From positions 1 through 64,000 of the forward strand of contig JADJTX010000007.1 in NCBI GenBank assembly GCA_016710985.1: DNA of 64,000 bases, given 5' to 3'. A model generated the notes under the pieces. The model had not been told where the DNA came from, ran no database searches, and saw nothing but the letters and a program-made list of their open reading frames with translations. The translations under genes were made by a program, and so were the position numbers. The first letter of the stretch is position 1. Each line of letters starts with the position of its first letter. Shown here in pieces: positions 62,934 to 64,000 of the stretch. This stretch comes from Ignavibacteria bacterium (GTDB taxonomy: Bacteria > Bacteroidota > Ignavibacteria > Tepidaquicellales > Tepidaquicellaceae).

Positions 62934-64000
62934 ATGGATAAATTTACAGTAATAAAGAACGGTTTAGTATTAACCTTAGACAAAAAGGGGCAGACAGGTT
63001 ATTTCAATATCATAATCCGTAACGGAAAAATTTTTCTGATCGATTATGAAAGGAAGTTCAATGAGAAAGAATTTAAGCTGAAGAATCCTGAATCCGAAAT
63101 TATCGACGCAAAGGATAAGCTCATAATGCCGGGATTTTTCAATTCAAAGTTAGTTTCTTCATATTCATTAAATAAAGTGTTCTTTAAGAAGTGTTCATAT
63201 CAGAACATTAGTTCATGGCTGTCTCTAAAGCTTGTCGACAGGTATTTAACACAGCTTGAAAATTCCGGGACACTGAAAGATCTATTAAAGCTGAGTTATC
63301 TGCGTTCATTACAAAACGGTGAAATATTTGTAAATGAAAGCAGTATCAGCATAGAAAAAGATTTTTTCGACATTCATTTCACGGACTTTGAATGGATCAG
63401 GCAGTATTACAATCTGACATCTTATGATTATAAGATATCACCCGGGCAGGAAGGAAAGATCTCGTACGGATTTATTTCAGATGAGAACATAAATAATTAT
63501 TCCTTATCTTCTATCAGGAAAAACTTATCCGGAAAAAAACTGAAACTATTCATTGAAGCATCTCTTTCGGAAAAGTCATTTGATTCAATAAAGAAGGTCT
63601 TCGGCAGATCGTTTATTAACGTGCTTTCAGATATGGACCTTGTATCGGCTGATACAATTATATCAAACCCGACTCATTTAAACCCGGTAGAGATAGACAT
63701 TCTGAAGCAAAGGAGATCGAGCATAATAATTTCACCTTCAGACTACGTTAATCTTTCCTATAAAAAAATAGACTTTGATGAACTGATACTTTCCGGCATT
63801 AACATGATCATTGGCACCGGCTATACCGGAAATGATATTCTATCCGAATTGAAAATTTTTTCAACACTGATTTCAAGAAATATTCTGTCATATGAAAGCA
63901 TCCTTCAGCTGGCGGTTTATAATCCTTCATTAGTATTCGGTGTTTCAAACCTAACCGGATCACTCGAAAGAAACAGATCTGCTGACATGATATTTTTCGA
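62934..64000 (+). CDS. Amidohydrolase-like protein lacking the metal-site histidines (partial, runs off window)
   Basis: The frame is open from ATG 62934 to the window end (355 codons). The N-terminal strand-rich part (ILKNGLVLTLDKKGQ-type, MDKFTVIKNGLVLTL) and IIDAKDKLIMPGFFNSKL match amidohydrolase composite domains, but the HxH after MPGF is replaced by SK. Later blocks SGINMIIGTGYTGNDIL and LQLAVYNPSLVFGV, then GSLERNRSADMIFFD, fit the family C-terminus. Catalysis is therefore unlikely as seen here. The cleaner YtcJ enzyme at 7.3-8.9 kb keeps the metal motifs. It is probably cotranscribed with the upstream peptidase. Confidence 0.75.
   Translation, partial: MDKFTVIKNGLVLTLDKKGQTGYFNIIIRNGKIFLIDYERKFNEKEFKLKNPESEIIDAKDKLIMPGFFNSKLVSSYSLNKVFFKKCSYQNISSWLSLKLVDRYLTQLENSGTLKDLLKLSYLRSLQNGEIFVNESSISIEKDFFDIHFTDFEWIRQYYNLTSYDYKISPGQEGKISYGFISDENINNYSLSSIRKNLSGKKLKLFIEASLSEKSFDSIKKVFGRSFINVLSDMDLVSADTIISNPTHLNPVEIDILKQRRSSIIISPSDYVNLSYKKIDFDELILSGINMIIGTGYTGNDILSELKIFSTLISRNILSYESILQLAVYNPSLVFGVSNLTGSLERNRSADMIFF

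Overview
The window looks like a chromosomal segment of an AT-rich, Gram-negative member of the Fibrobacterota-Chlorobiota-Bacteroidota supergroup, most likely Ignavibacteriota or a close relative. The main clues are two large secreted proteins ending in type IX secretion (T9SS) sorting domains with the NYPNPFNP signature, two secreted proteins ending in a dockerin-like module, an LptD-type outer-membrane protein and a phosphosugar/flippase cluster. No rRNA, tRNA, CRISPR array or transposase gene was found.

Layout. 0-5.3 kb (minus strand): 5' part of mfd coupled to an HPr gene, a DUF2283/DUF4258 pair, a damaged YhcG/DUF1016 nuclease, a pilin-like membrane protein and a polyprenyl diphosphate synthase. 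5.5-10 kb: a subtilase, a YtcJ-type amidohydrolase, a VOC protein and a small secreted protein. 10-20.4 kb: four large exported proteins on the minus strand (two with dockerin-like tails, two with T9SS tails) around a helical protein of unknown role. 20.7-27.6 kb: aldehyde dehydrogenase, TPR protein, OB-fold lipoprotein plus era, a carboxypeptidase-regulatory-like protein, an SGNH hydrolase and a SIMPL protein. 27.8-34.2 kb: pyruvate dehydrogenase complex (aceE, aceF, and divergent lpdA) with arfB inside. 34.3-43.7 kb: outer-membrane barrel, dapF-lptD, a MoxR/chelatase-like ATPase, a CBS protein, an M48 protease and a Yip1 protein. 43.9-53.2 kb: a minus-strand cell-surface glycan cluster with nadD, one GT9, four GT2, one GT1 and a flippase joined to a GT2. 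53.3-56.6 kb: PrsW protease, biotin carboxyl carrier protein and biotin carboxylase. 56.8-59.6 kb: gene remnants, a 21-bp minisatellite and two proteins sharing a DLFSG-P-NP motif. 60-64 kb (plus strand): ispD, an esterase, an isoaspartyl-peptidase/asparaginase-like protein and a dead amidohydrolase-like protein running off the window.

Two signals cut across the gene list. First, many genes are broken by single-base indels, often in A/T/G homopolymers, while the protein reads on perfectly in the next frame. This pattern fits residual long-read consensus error better than gene decay. Second, most intergenic gaps hold short-word tandem arrays (mostly 7-nt words, some 8-10-nt), usually as two inverted arms. 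The word differs from locus to locus but the architecture is the same, and the arrays repeatedly start at or inside the 3' stop codon of a gene. This 3'-end heptamer system, together with the dockerin-like tail ending in Lys/Arg-Pro, is the most unusual content of the window.
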